From: an uncultured Clostridia bacterium
GTDB lineage: Bacteria > Bacillota > Clostridia > TANB77 > CAG-508
Direction of reading: 5' to 3'
Assembly: GCA_934121875.1 (NCBI GenBank)
Contig: CAKOVG010000007.1
Location: 1-45,265, forward strand
Length of the DNA: 45,265 nucleotides
A program made the position numbers and the translations under genes. Below, one piece after another: positions 24,662 to 33,128 of the stretch. The first letter of the stretch is position 1; each line of letters starts with the position of its first letter. The notes beneath the pieces are model-generated. The model was not told the origin of the DNA, did not search any database, and saw only the letters and a list, made by a program, of their open reading frames with translations.

Positions 24662-25366
24662 TTAATTTTCAATAGTTTTAAATTTTTTTAATCTAATATT
24701 ATATGCTTCTATTACTTCATTTTCAAATGCAAGTTTTGGTTTTTCTACTCCCATAATTTTTAAAAGTTCTATAGTAAAATATGGGTTTAAAACTAAAATT
24801 GGTCCTATTACATATGTTGCAAAAAAGTTGTTTTGGTGTATTCCTTCTAATTTAGTTTGTTCATTTATTCCTATTCCCATATCCACTTTTGCAAAGTAAT
24901 TTTCTTCATTATTTCCATATAGCATAGTAAATTGGCTTTTAAAGCCTAGTATTTCTATTTCTTTATATTTTCCTAAAAAGAAACTATTGTGTCTATTCAT
25001 CATATTTCTTTTTGCATATATATCAAATATTCCAAGTGCTTCTATTTTACTTTGATCTTCGTTTTCAATATATTTGCCTAGTAATTCTATACTATTTCCA
25101 GTAAATAAAAATAACTGGTTTTGCTCTATTTTATTTTTAATTTGGTCTGTGTATGGCTTTAATTTTTGTATTGCTATTTCTTGTGAACGCTCTGATAATG
25201 TTCCCATATATACTAGCGAAATATCGTCTTGTTCTATAAATTTTGGTTTTTCATTTATTGTTGTCTCTATAATTTCCGCTTCTGGTAAACATTTTTGCAA
25301 ATATTTCATATTTCCCATATCGCCATTTAAATTACAAAATTCTGGGTATAAAATTTCAATTTTCAT
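24662..25366 (-). CDS. GatD-like amidotransferase subunit lacking the catalytic Cys and His
   Basis: 234-residue homologue of GatD, the glutaminase subunit of the lipid II isoglutaminyl synthase MurT-GatD, which amidates D-Glu of the stem peptide. The alignment I made from memory is clear: CNLNGDMGNM matches the family opening, ELLGKYI matches the Q-(F/L)-LG block and ATYVIGPILVLNP matches TYLHGPIL. But the nucleophile Cys of the ICGGYQ motif is Gly90 (FTGNSIELLG), and the catalytic His of TYLHGP is Ile187. A glutaminase reaction therefore looks impossible by the usual mechanism. The gene overlaps the murT stop by one base, so the pair is still coexpressed. It may be a structural partner, with MurT using free ammonia. 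Sure of the family, less sure of the activity. Confidence 0.82.
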   Translation of the reverse strand: MKIEILYPEFCNLNGDMGNMKYLQKCLPEAEIIETTINEKPKFIEQDDISLVYMGTLSERSQEIAIQKLKPYTDQIKNKIEQNQLFLFTGNSIELLGKYIENEDQSKIEALGIFDIYAKRNMMNRHNSFFLGKYKEIEILGFKSQFTMLYGNNEENYFAKVDMGIGINEQTKLEGIHQNNFFATYVIGPILVLNPYFTIELLKIMGVEKPKLAFENEVIEAYNIRLKKFKTIEN

Positions 25367-26748
25367 TAGCAGTTCTCCCCATCTATAATTTCTTTTACTT
25401 TTTGTTTTATTTTTTTTGTCTCTTCAATTGAATATAAATCGTGTAATATAAATATTTTGTCTATTCCGTCTAATTTCAATTCACTTGTTGCTTCAATTAA
25501 ATCTCTTTTATGTACCATTACTTCTGGTTTTATGTCTGCCATCAAGCAACGAATGTATGAGTCCATATAACGTGGTCCTGCAAGTATAACTTGTTTAATA
25601 CTTTCATCATTTAAAAATTCGTAATCTGTATCAAATTGCCATGCTGTGTCTTCTGAGCCTTTTGCTTCTTCATGCAAGTCGTCCAATATTACTATTACTG
25701 CTTTATTGCCTGGTTGTTTTCTGGTATAGTCAAATGCTAAAGAGCATGCAATTGGGTTCATTCCTTTTGCTAATTGTGTTACTATTTCATAGCCTTTGTA
25801 TTCTTCTTTACTATACCTTGTTTCTACTATTTTCAAGTTTTTAAAAGATTTATTTATTTGTTCATGTGACAAACCTAGTTGTTTTAATACTATTGTTACA
25901 GCTAGCATATTGTATATGTTTATAATATTATCACTAATCAAGTCATATACTTCTTCTGTGTCTTTTGATTTTACTGTCATTTTTTTATTTTCTATATCTA
26001 AATTTGTAAGTACATAATCTGCATTAGGTGTTTTAAAATCACATTTAGTGCAATGTGCTTTTCCTATATGATGGTATCTTACATAATCATATTCCAGTTT
26101 GCTATTACATTTTGGACATACTCTAATGTCTCTTGTTACATTTTCAAAGTGGTCTAAATCTGTTGGCAATTTATCAATGCTAAAGTATATTTTTTTATTT
26201 TGTTCTGCTATGTGGCTACATATAAGGTCATCTGCATTTTCTATCATTATGGTCTCTTTTGGAATGTATTTGTTTAATATATCTGCAATGAATTCTGTGT
26301 GTGCATTTCTCATTAAAGAATCTCTAAATAAGTTGGTACATACTAAATATGTTGGTGTTATATATGGATATATTTTATTAGCACTTCTTTCGTCTATTTC
26401 AAGTACTGCTAAATTTTTTTTAGCTTTTCCTGATAATGTAGAACCTTGAATAAGTGTTGTTGCAATTCCTCCATCTATGTTTGACCCATATTTATTATTA
26501 ATAAAGTCAAATTTATTGACTGTTAATATATCATTTATCATATTGCATACTGTTGTTTTTCCATTTGTTCCTGTTACTCCTACAATGGTTTTAGGCTTTT
26601 CTAACATTCCTAAAAAGTCTGGACATATTTGTAAAGCAAGCTTGCCAGGCATATATGTTGCATTTCTTCTTAATATTTTTAATGCAAGTGATGTACATTT
26701 AGCTGTCCAAAGTGCTATATAAAATTTGAATGTTTTTTTATTATCCAT
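25366..26748 (-). CDS. murT: Lipid II isoglutaminyl synthase, Mur-ligase subunit MurT
   Basis: 460-residue Mur-ligase-like protein that activates the D-Glu carboxylate of lipid II with ATP. GVTGTNGKTTVCNM is the ATP loop; NLFRDSL is a family block. A four-Cys zinc ribbon inserted in the central domain (CPKC at about 215, CTKC at about 235) is diagnostic of MurT. The C-terminal DUF1727 domain holds ILDDLHEEAKGSEDTAWQFD, including the DxxW Asp that in other MurT proteins completes the GatD triad. The catalytic parts look intact, in contrast to its partner GatD. Own promoter upstream. Confidence 0.93.
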   Translation of the reverse strand: MDNKKTFKFYIALWTAKCTSLALKILRRNATYMPGKLALQICPDFLGMLEKPKTIVGVTGTNGKTTVCNMINDILTVNKFDFINNKYGSNIDGGIATTLIQGSTLSGKAKKNLAVLEIDERSANKIYPYITPTYLVCTNLFRDSLMRNAHTEFIADILNKYIPKETIMIENADDLICSHIAEQNKKIYFSIDKLPTDLDHFENVTRDIRVCPKCNSKLEYDYVRYHHIGKAHCTKCDFKTPNADYVLTNLDIENKKMTVKSKDTEEVYDLISDNIINIYNMLAVTIVLKQLGLSHEQINKSFKNLKIVETRYSKEEYKGYEIVTQLAKGMNPIACSLAFDYTRKQPGNKAVIVILDDLHEEAKGSEDTAWQFDTDYEFLNDESIKQVILAGPRYMDSYIRCLMADIKPEVMVHKRDLIEATSELKLDGIDKIFILHDLYSIEETKKIKQKVKEIIDGENC

Positions 26749-26778
26749 AAGTTTTATCTCCTAATTTTTTATGTACTT

Positions 26779-26807
26779 ATTTTATATTTATTTTACATAT
26801 TTAGCAA
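26779..26807 (-). promoter_or_regulatory. Sigma-A promoter of murT-gatD
   Basis: On the minus strand TTGCTA, 17 bases, TAAAAT. Confidence 0.5.
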
Positions 26808-26826
26808 GTATTTTATTAAAATAAGG

Positions 26827-26872
26827 GCAAAAAAATATCACAGAAACTAGTGTATCTGTAATATTTTTTTGC
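26827..26872 (-). terminator. 18-bp terminator of the small coiled-coil gene
   Basis: GCAAAAAAATATCACAGA and TCTGTAATATTTTTTTGC; the single C-A mismatch becomes a U-G pair in minus-strand RNA. It abuts the stop codon of the gene at 26873-27121. Confidence 0.8.
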
Positions 26873-27121
26873 TTAATATGTCCTTTTTCTTTCTTTTAGT
26901 ATTTGTTCAATACTTGATAGTCTCCTTTCAAATATTTGGTTTGTCATATCTGAAATTTGATCAAACTCTTTAAGTGCTTGTAATTGTTTCATTGTTGCCT
27001 TATGATGCTTGTCTAGTTTTGTTAGTATGTAATCTTGTTCATTTTTTATTTCATATAATAGTTCTTGTATTGCTGCGATTAGTGATTCTAAAGACTCTTT
27101 TTGATTATCTTTTATTGACAT
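26873..27121 (-). CDS. Small coiled-coil protein of unknown function
   Basis: 82-residue hydrophilic protein, almost entirely helical with heptad-like spacing (SLESLIAAIQELLYEIKNEQDYILTKL). No membrane segment or known motif. It has a very good promoter, the GAGGTGG ribosome-binding site and its own terminator, so it is a real monocistronic gene. Not recognised; many clostridia carry similar short coiled-coil proteins. Confidence 0.7.
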   Translation of the reverse strand: MSIKDNQKESLESLIAAIQELLYEIKNEQDYILTKLDKHHKATMKQLQALKEFDQISDMTNQIFERRLSSIEQILKERKRTY

Positions 27122-27155
27122 ATTACCACCTCTTTCGCATTTTATTTACGTATCT

Positions 27156-27184
27156 ATTATACTATATAGTAAAACTGTAGTCAA
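27156..27184 (-). promoter_or_regulatory. Strong sigma-A promoter of the small coiled-coil gene
   Basis: On the minus strand TTGACT, 17 bases, TATAAT. Confidence 0.75.
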
Positions 27185-27226
27185 TGCTTTTACGAAATTT
27201 TGTTTTGTGAATTTATTACTGTTTAG

Positions 27227-28984
27227 TTATTTTAATTTTTCTTTTTCTACAATTTGAATATGAACATCTTTTAGTTGTTGTTCATGTACTTTGCTTGGTG
27301 CTCTCATAAGTAGGTCTCTTGCTTTTTTATTTTTAGGGAATGCTATTACTTCACGAATATTTTTGCTATCTGCTACAAGCATTACCATTCTATCTAATCC
27401 AGGAGCAGCACCAGCATGTGGTGGTGTTCCATATTGGAATGCATTATATAACGCTCCAAATCTTGTTTTTACTTCTTCTTCGCTATAACCGGCTATTTCA
27501 AATGCTTTTACCATTAGTTCTGGATTGTGGTTTCTAACGGCTCCTGAAGCTACTTCATATCCATTACATACAACATCATATTGATATGCTAATATTTCAA
27601 GTGGATTTTTTGTCATTAATGCTTCCATTCCACCTTGTGGCATTGAGAATGGGTTATGGTTAAAATCAACTTTTCCTTCGTCTGATAATTCATACATTGG
27701 AAAATCTACTATATAGCATAAACGATATACATTTTTTTCTAATAAATCTAGTCTATTTCCTAATTCTATACGAACAGCTCCTGCTATTTTTTGAACTGTT
27801 TTGAATTCATCTGCCATAAAGAATACGGCTGAATTTTTTTTCATTCCTATTTTTTCTTCTAATTCTTTTTGAACTTCTAGTGTTATGTATTTTGCTACTC
27901 CACCTGATAGTACATTTTCATTGTCAACTTTAGTCCAAGCTAATCCTTTAGCTCCTAATTCAGTTGTAGCAAACTCTGTCATATTGTCAAAAAATTTTCT
28001 ACTTTGTTCAGCTCCATTTGGAACCATAATTGCTTTAACTGTTTTGTCTTTAAATGGTGTGAAGTCAATATTTTTAAATATTTCTGTAACATCTTGAATT
28101 ATAAGTGGATTTCTTAGGTCTGGTTTATCACTTCCGTATTTTTCCATAGCTTCTAAATATGGAATACGCCTAAATGGCATTTCATCTACTTCCCAGTCTG
28201 TATGTGTTTTGAAAACTGTTGTAAATATTTCTCCTAATACTTTTAATACATCTTCTTGTTCTGCAAAACTCATTTCAAAGTCTAATTGATAGAATTCTCC
28301 TGGTGCTCTATCTGCTCTAGGGTCTTCATCTCTAAAGCATGGTGCTATTTGATAGTATTTATCAAAGCCTGATACCATTAATAATTGTTTAAATTGTTGT
28401 GGTGCTTGAGGAAGTGCATAAAATTCACCTGGATGAATTCTACTTGGTACTAAGTAGTCTCTTGCGCCTTCTGGTGAAGAGTTTGCTAATATTGGTGTTT
28501 GAATTTCTGTAAATCCCATTTCATCCATTTTTTTACGAATTGTTTTTATTATTTCACTACGTAGTAATATTGTTTTATGTAATTTATCATTTCTTAAATC
28601 TAGGAAACGATATTCTAATCTTAAATCTTCTTTTACTTCTCCTGTTTTGTCTGAATTAACTTCAAATGGTAATACTGTTTTACATTTTCCTAGTATTTCT
28701 ATTTTTTCTGCTTCTACTTCAATTTCTCCTGTTGGAATTTTTGTATTTTTATTACTTCTTTCTATTACTTTTCCAACTACTTGAATAACACATTCTGAAA
28801 CTACATCTGTTAATTGTTCTCTGTTATCTGCTGATACAACTATTTGTGTAATTCCAAATTGATCACGCAAGTCTATAAATACCATTGAGCCTAAATTTCT
28901 AATTTTTTGTACCCAACCTGCTATTGTTACCTTTTCTCCCGCATTTTTTATTGTTAATTCTCCACAATTGTGATCTCTATACAT
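27227..28984 (-). CDS. aspS: Aspartate--tRNA ligase
   Basis: 585-residue class II synthetase of bacterial type. An N-terminal OB anticodon-binding domain (about 1-105), class II motif 1 region around RFLDLRNDKLHK, motif 2 FRDEDPRADRAPGE, a GAD insertion domain (about 290-410) and motif 3 GLDRMVML. An ATG at 28993 is in frame, but it sits on the AGGAG site; the ATG at 28984 (MYRDHNCG) is better spaced. Length and architecture are normal. It has its own promoter; no T-box was seen in the short leader. Confidence 0.96.
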   Translation of the reverse strand: MYRDHNCGELTIKNAGEKVTIAGWVQKIRNLGSMVFIDLRDQFGITQIVVSADNREQLTDVVSECVIQVVGKVIERSNKNTKIPTGEIEVEAEKIEILGKCKTVLPFEVNSDKTGEVKEDLRLEYRFLDLRNDKLHKTILLRSEIIKTIRKKMDEMGFTEIQTPILANSSPEGARDYLVPSRIHPGEFYALPQAPQQFKQLLMVSGFDKYYQIAPCFRDEDPRADRAPGEFYQLDFEMSFAEQEDVLKVLGEIFTTVFKTHTDWEVDEMPFRRIPYLEAMEKYGSDKPDLRNPLIIQDVTEIFKNIDFTPFKDKTVKAIMVPNGAEQSRKFFDNMTEFATTELGAKGLAWTKVDNENVLSGGVAKYITLEVQKELEEKIGMKKNSAVFFMADEFKTVQKIAGAVRIELGNRLDLLEKNVYRLCYIVDFPMYELSDEGKVDFNHNPFSMPQGGMEALMTKNPLEILAYQYDVVCNGYEVASGAVRNHNPELMVKAFEIAGYSEEEVKTRFGALYNAFQYGTPPHAGAAPGLDRMVMLVADSKNIREVIAFPKNKKARDLLMRAPSKVHEQQLKDVHIQIVEKEKLK

Positions 28985-29016
28985 ATTATACATCTCCTAT
29001 CTTTTTTGCATTAATT

Positions 29017-29045
29017 ATTATACACCCTTTTTACGTGTGTTTCAA
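29017..29045 (-). promoter_or_regulatory. Sigma-A promoter of aspS
   Basis: On the minus strand TTGAAA, 17 bases, TATAAT. Confidence 0.7.
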
Positions 29046-29060
29046 TGTTTATAGCTTAAT

Positions 29061-29741
29061 TTATTGTCTAAAAATTGAACAAATTGCATTCCATATTCCT
29101 TTAAATATTCTGCCAATTATATTTACTATTGCTTGTACTATTGTATTTGACTCGTAAAATTCTATTATCAGCTTGTGAGTAGGTGGATAAAGCCACAGTA
29201 TCATTATTATTACTGCTAGAATTATTAGTGTTTTTATTAAATCTTTAGTTTTAGCCCAAGTCCATTTATATTTTATTCTATAACCTAAGCTTCTTAAATA
29301 ATTCTCATATGCATTTTGATATTGTTCTTGGTATTGCTGTTGCATTTTTTCTTGTTGTTTTCTATACTCTTTTACTATTTGTTCATTTATATATTCATTA
29401 TTTACTTTTGTTGCATTCGGATTTTCTGAATTTTGCTGGTTATTATTTGTATTTGCTTTTGAATAATATTGTTGTTGACTATATGAGTTATTATTAAGCT
29501 TATTATTTTCTTCCTTTTGTCTCTTTATAGCTAATTCTTCATCATATTTTTTTCTTTTTTCTTCATTGCTTAAAACATCATATGCCTCATTTATTTTTTT
29601 CATCATCTCTTCTGCTTTTTGCTTTTCTTCTACTTCTTGCAAGTCAGGATGATATTTTTTAGCCAGTACTTTATATGCTTTTTCTATTATTTCTTTTGAA
29701 GCTGTTTCACTTACTTCTAATACTTCATATAGAGTTTTCAT
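29061..29741 (-). CDS. Membrane-anchored J-domain protein
   Basis: 226-residue protein with an N-terminal J domain (residues 2-68), including the HPD motif in KKYHPDLQ, that would stimulate an Hsp70 ATPase. A Gln/Asn-rich linker (about 75-145) follows, then a C-terminal region with a membrane segment (about 170-188) and a second hydrophobic stretch (about 200-220). It has no Gly/Phe, zinc or client-binding domain, so it is not DnaJ itself (class C type). Own promoter upstream and aspS downstream on the same strand. Confidence 0.82.
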   Translation of the reverse strand: MKTLYEVLEVSETASKEIIEKAYKVLAKKYHPDLQEVEEKQKAEEMMKKINEAYDVLSNEEKRKKYDEELAIKRQKEENNKLNNNSYSQQQYYSKANTNNNQQNSENPNATKVNNEYINEQIVKEYRKQQEKMQQQYQEQYQNAYENYLRSLGYRIKYKWTWAKTKDLIKTLIILAVIIMILWLYPPTHKLIIEFYESNTIVQAIVNIIGRIFKGIWNAICSIFRQ

Positions 29742-29762
29742 CTTTCCCCCTTATATTACTAT

Positions 29763-29791
29763 ATTTTACGGTATATTTTAACATTTGTAAA
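29763..29791 (-). promoter_or_regulatory. Promoter of the J-domain gene
   Basis: On the minus strand TTTACA, 17 bases, TAAAAT, followed by AAGGGGGAAAG before the ATG. Confidence 0.55.
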
Positions 29792-29838
29792 GTTTTTTAT
29801 TTTTTATTTTTGGTTTTATAGTATTTTTTTAATATGTA

Positions 29839-29847
29839 TGTTATAAT
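29839..29847 (+). promoter_or_regulatory. Extended -10 promoter of the DUF4364 gene
   Basis: TGTTATAAT is an extended -10 element; no good -35 is seen 17 bases upstream. Confidence 0.5.
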
Positions 29848-29882
29848 TTAGAAGTTATTATACATGATAGGAGTTGAAACAC

Positions 29883-30413
29883 TTGAAATTAACACAAGAC
29901 GGAGAAGTTTTAGCAGAAAATAAAGTTTTAATTTTATATATTTTAAATAAAATAGAGAATCCAATTACTAATGATGGTTTGTTAAGGTTAGTATTAGCTG
30001 TTATGGATATGAATTATTTTTATTTTCAACAATTTTTACTTGATTTAATTGAGAAAAAATATATTGTTTGTTTTAATAAAGATGGTAAAAATGTGTATCA
30101 AATTACAGAGCTTGGCAAAGCTACTTTAGACCTTACTAATGATATAATTCCTGGTATTATTAAGTTAAAAGTTGATACTTCATTTTCAGGAGAGTTAAAA
30201 GAAACTGCTCAAGAAGAGTCTATCACGGCTGAGTATACTCCTAAGAGCGAAAATGAATATACTGTTACTTGTAAAATAAATGAAAATAATAGCTGTATTT
30301 TTGAAATTAGTGTTTTTGCTGGCTCTCGTGAAGAAGCAAAAAGAATTGTAGATAATTGGAAAGAGAATGCTTACAGAATTTATCCTGAAATTTTAAATTC
30401 ACTAAATAAGTAA
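29883..30413 (+). CDS. DUF4364 family protein (winged-helix, probable regulator)
   Basis: 176-residue protein of the DUF4364 family, found widely in Clostridia. The N-terminal half (residues 10-95) looks like a winged helix: ILYILNKIENPITNDGLLRLVL, MNYFYFQQFLLDLIEKKYI, YQITELGKATLDL. The C-terminal half is a small alpha/beta domain (TVTCKINENNSCIFEISVFAGSREEA). Two TTG codons can start it: 29874 lies against the AGGAG site, 29883 is spaced nine bases from it and is preferred. Targets unknown. Its last codons and stop lie inside the long palindrome shared with proS. Confidence 0.8.
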   Translation: MKLTQDGEVLAENKVLILYILNKIENPITNDGLLRLVLAVMDMNYFYFQQFLLDLIEKKYIVCFNKDGKNVYQITELGKATLDLTNDIIPGIIKLKVDTSFSGELKETAQEESITAEYTPKSENEYTVTCKINENNSCIFEISVFAGSREEAKRIVDNWKENAYRIYPEILNSLNK

Positions 30414-30468
30414 AATAAAGCAATAAAAAAGTGGCCTTGCCACTTTTTTATTGCTTTATTTTACTTAT
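30406..30468. terminator. 63-base palindrome with 30-bp perfect arms, bidirectional terminator
   Basis: Arms 30406-30435 and 30439-30468 are exact reverse complements around a CTT loop; the GC-richest part (AAAAAAGTGGC/GCCACTTTTTT) is at the tip and gives T-tracts on both strands. The palindrome contains the stop codon of the DUF4364 gene and the last codons and stop of proS. Confidence 0.92.
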
Positions 30469-32127
30469 AACTTCTTCAATTGCTATATCTGTGCTTTCAT
30501 TCTCTTCTCTTTTCTTTAACTCAACTTTACCCTCATTTACTTTTTTACCAACTGTAATTCTAAGTGGAATTCCTATTAAGTCCATATCATTAAATTTAAC
30601 ACCTGGTCTTTCATTTCTATCATCTAATATAGTGTCAATTCCCATAGAATTTAGAGTGTTATATAAGTCATTAGCAACTTTTGATTGTTCTTCATTTTTA
30701 GGATCTATTAAAACTATTGCAACTTTATATGGAGCAATACTCATTGGCCAAATTATTCCTTTGTCATCATGGTTTTGCTCAACTACTGCTGCAATCATTC
30801 TTTCTACACCAATTCCATAGCTTCCCATAACCACAGGTTTTAACTCGTTATTTTCGTCCAAATAATTTAGTCCTAAACTTTCAGAATATTTTGTTCCAAG
30901 TTTAAATGTGTTTCCTACTTCTATACCTTTTTTAAATACTAAATGTCCTTCATGACAATTTGGACACACATCTCCTTGTTGTACATTTACTATATCTCCA
31001 ATAACATCATATTTGATGTCTTTTACATTTACATTTATGTAATGATATCCTTCTTTATTAGCTCCACAGCAGAAGTTTTTTATTTTTAGTACTTCATTGT
31101 CTATTACTATTTTTGCATTTAGTCCAACTGGGCCTGTGCAACCTGGTACTGCATTTGATGTTGCAATCAATTCATCATCTGCAAAACCTATTTCCATTCC
31201 TTTTAATAATTTTAGAGCTTTTACTTCATTTAGCTCTTTGTCTCCTCTTACAAAAAATACTACTAATTCATTATCTACATTCATAAGTAATGCTTTTACT
31301 GTTTTCTTTATATCTAGTTTTAAAAGTTCGCATACTTCTTCAATTGTATGGCAATTTCCTGTTTCTACTAGTTCTATTGTTTTTTCTTCTTCATTATCTA
31401 CTTCATTGCATACATAAGGAGTTATTTCAATATTTGAAGCATAATCGCAATGGTCACATAGTACAAGAATATCTTCTCCAACATCTGTAACAGCTTGGAA
31501 TTCCTCTGAAAGTAGTCCTCCCATAACACCAGTATCTGCTCTAACAACTACATAGTTTAACCCTACTCTTTGGCAAATTTTATGATATGCTGCAAATTGT
31601 TTTTGATAAGATTTATCTAGGTTTTCTAGGTTTGTATCAAAGCTGTATGCATCTTTCATTGTAAATTCTCTAGTTCTAATTAAACCTAATCTAGGTCTTA
31701 CTTCATCTCTATATTTGTTTCCAATTTGGTATAAAGTGTATGGTAAGTCTTTATATGAATGTGATTTCATTGATGCAGCTAATGCAAAGAATTCTTCATG
31801 TGTTGGTCCTAATACGTATGGTCTATCATATCTATCATTTAATTTAAATATTGATGGTCCAAATGCTGCATATCTTCCTGATTTTTCAAATAAATCTACT
31901 GGTAGAAGCATTGGCATTGTAACCTCTTTTGCTCCTGCATTATTCATTTCTTCTCTAATAATTTTTTCTACATTTTGAGCCACTTTTTTTCCTAGTGGCA
32001 TTTTCATATAAATGCCATTTCCTACTTTTTTAAACATTCCACTCTTAACAAGTAAATTTCCGCTAACTGATTCCTCATCTTTTAGGTCTTCTCTTAAAGT
32101 ATAAAAAAAGTTTTCACTTAATTTCAT
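30448..32127 (-). CDS. proS: Proline--tRNA ligase
   Basis: 559-residue class II synthetase of bacterial (ProS type 1) architecture. Motif 1 region (about 40-80), motif 2 around YRDEVRPRLGLIRTREFTMKD, an inserted editing domain (about 225-395) and motif 3 GSYGIGVERMI, then the anticodon-binding domain (about 465-559). A four-Cys set (CDHCDY and CPNCHEGH) lies around the insertion. It lies downstream of scpB with a 33-base gap, so it is probably cotranscribed from the scpB promoter. Confidence 0.96.
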   Translation of the reverse strand: MKLSENFFYTLREDLKDEESVSGNLLVKSGMFKKVGNGIYMKMPLGKKVAQNVEKIIREEMNNAGAKEVTMPMLLPVDLFEKSGRYAAFGPSIFKLNDRYDRPYVLGPTHEEFFALAASMKSHSYKDLPYTLYQIGNKYRDEVRPRLGLIRTREFTMKDAYSFDTNLENLDKSYQKQFAAYHKICQRVGLNYVVVRADTGVMGGLLSEEFQAVTDVGEDILVLCDHCDYASNIEITPYVCNEVDNEEEKTIELVETGNCHTIEEVCELLKLDIKKTVKALLMNVDNELVVFFVRGDKELNEVKALKLLKGMEIGFADDELIATSNAVPGCTGPVGLNAKIVIDNEVLKIKNFCCGANKEGYHYINVNVKDIKYDVIGDIVNVQQGDVCPNCHEGHLVFKKGIEVGNTFKLGTKYSESLGLNYLDENNELKPVVMGSYGIGVERMIAAVVEQNHDDKGIIWPMSIAPYKVAIVLIDPKNEEQSKVANDLYNTLNSMGIDTILDDRNERPGVKFNDMDLIGIPLRITVGKKVNEGKVELKKREENESTDIAIEEVISKIKQ

Positions 32128-32160
32128 TTCTATTCAATCCTTTCTATTTTCTGGTTTTCT

Positions 32161-32775
32161 TTATTCTTCTTTACTTGTCTCCCTTTCGGGCATTGGAGCC
32201 TCATTTTTTTCTTCTTTTTCTTCAATAATATCATCAATTACTATTTGTTGGTTTTCATCTAATTTGTATCGTGGTAAATCTGGAAGTTCATTTAAGTTAT
32301 TAAATCCAAATATTCTTAAAAACTCTGATGTTACTCCATATGTGCCTGGTTTTCCTGGTGCATCCAGTTTACCTGTTTCTTCTATTAAATTATAGTCTAA
32401 TAATTTATATATTGTACCATCTGAATTAACACCACGAATAGCTTCAATTTCTGCTCTTGTAATTTTAGGGTTATATGCAATAATTGCAAGAGTTTCTATT
32501 GCCGCTTGTGATAAATTTGGTTTGTTTCTTTTATCAAAAATAGTATATAAATATTCATAATACTCTTGTTTTGTGCATAGTTGGTATGCTTCTCCAATAT
32601 TTATAATTTGCAAGCCTCTATTTTCGTTTTTATAATCTTCCTTCATGCTTTCTACAAGTGTAATTACTTCTTCTGAGCTTACTTCTAAAGCTGACATAAA
32701 TTCGGTTATTTTAACTTCTCTGCCAGCTGCAAAAAGTATTGCTTCAATTACTCCTTTTGATTTATTTATTTCCAT
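32161..32775 (-). CDS. scpB: Segregation and condensation protein B
   Basis: 204-residue SMC-complex subunit with two winged helices. Typical blocks are VIEAILFAAGREV, LSQAAIETLAIIAYNPKITRAEIEAIRGVNSDGTIYKLL and GKPGTYGVTSEFLRIFGF. A charged tail follows residue 185. scpA, the usual upstream partner, is not adjacent: the gene upstream is divergent. Own promoter at 32812-32840. Confidence 0.95.
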   Translation of the reverse strand: MEINKSKGVIEAILFAAGREVKITEFMSALEVSSEEVITLVESMKEDYKNENRGLQIINIGEAYQLCTKQEYYEYLYTIFDKRNKPNLSQAAIETLAIIAYNPKITRAEIEAIRGVNSDGTIYKLLDYNLIEETGKLDAPGKPGTYGVTSEFLRIFGFNNLNELPDLPRYKLDENQQIVIDDIIEEKEEKNEAPMPERETSKEE

Positions 32776-32811
32776 TTATTTTCACGATTCCTTTAAATTT
32801 TTTACCTATAT

Positions 32812-32875
32812 ATTATCACACGAATTGCGCTTTATGTCAAGAAATGTTGACATTGTTTTTTTGTTATGATAATAT
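32812..32875. promoter_or_regulatory. Back-to-back divergent promoters of scpB and a small gene
   Basis: Minus strand: TTGACA (32840-32835), 17 bases, GATAAT (32817-32812) for scpB. Plus strand: TTGACA (32847-32852), 17 bases, TAATAT (32870-32875). The two consensus -35 boxes form the inverted repeat TGTCAAGAAATGTTGACA, only six bases apart, so two polymerases could hardly bind at once. Confidence 0.7.
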
Positions 32876-32896
32876 ACATATAGTGAGGTGGTTTTA

Positions 32897-33082
32897 ATGG
32901 AAGAAAATAACCAAGTAGATGAAATAAAAGAGCCAAAAAAAATAGAAGTTGTTACAGGTAATGGTGAGTTAGACATTTCTCCTGTTTATGAACATATAGA
33001 AGCTGAAAAGCCTAGACCAAAGGATACTAGAGAAGTTATTATTCCTGAGGTTAAGGATAATGTAACTAAGAACGAAGAGTAA
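32897..33082 (+). CDS. Small acidic protein of unknown function
   Basis: 61-residue hydrophilic protein rich in Glu, Lys and Pro, with no hydrophobic core and probably disordered. The frame is open from a GTG at 32888 that lies inside the GAGGTGG ribosome-binding site; the ATG at 32897 (MEENNQVDE) is preferred. Good promoter, ribosome-binding site and terminator make it a credible gene. No family recognised. Confidence 0.6.
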   Translation: MEENNQVDEIKEPKKIEVVTGNGELDISPVYEHIEAEKPRPKDTREVIIPEVKDNVTKNEE

Positions 33083-33116
33083 AAAAATGGTTTCCAAATA
33101 ACTGGAAACCATTTTT
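33083..33116. terminator. Bidirectional terminator
   Basis: AAAAATGGTTTCCA and TGGAAACCATTTTT, a perfect 14-bp stem around AATAAC. Confidence 0.92.
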
Positions 33117-33128
33117 CATTTTAAAATC

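Noticed and set aside
28985..29060. T-box riboswitch upstream of aspS
   Set aside because: The leader is only about 30 bases from the predicted start site; too short, and no specifier or T-box sequence.
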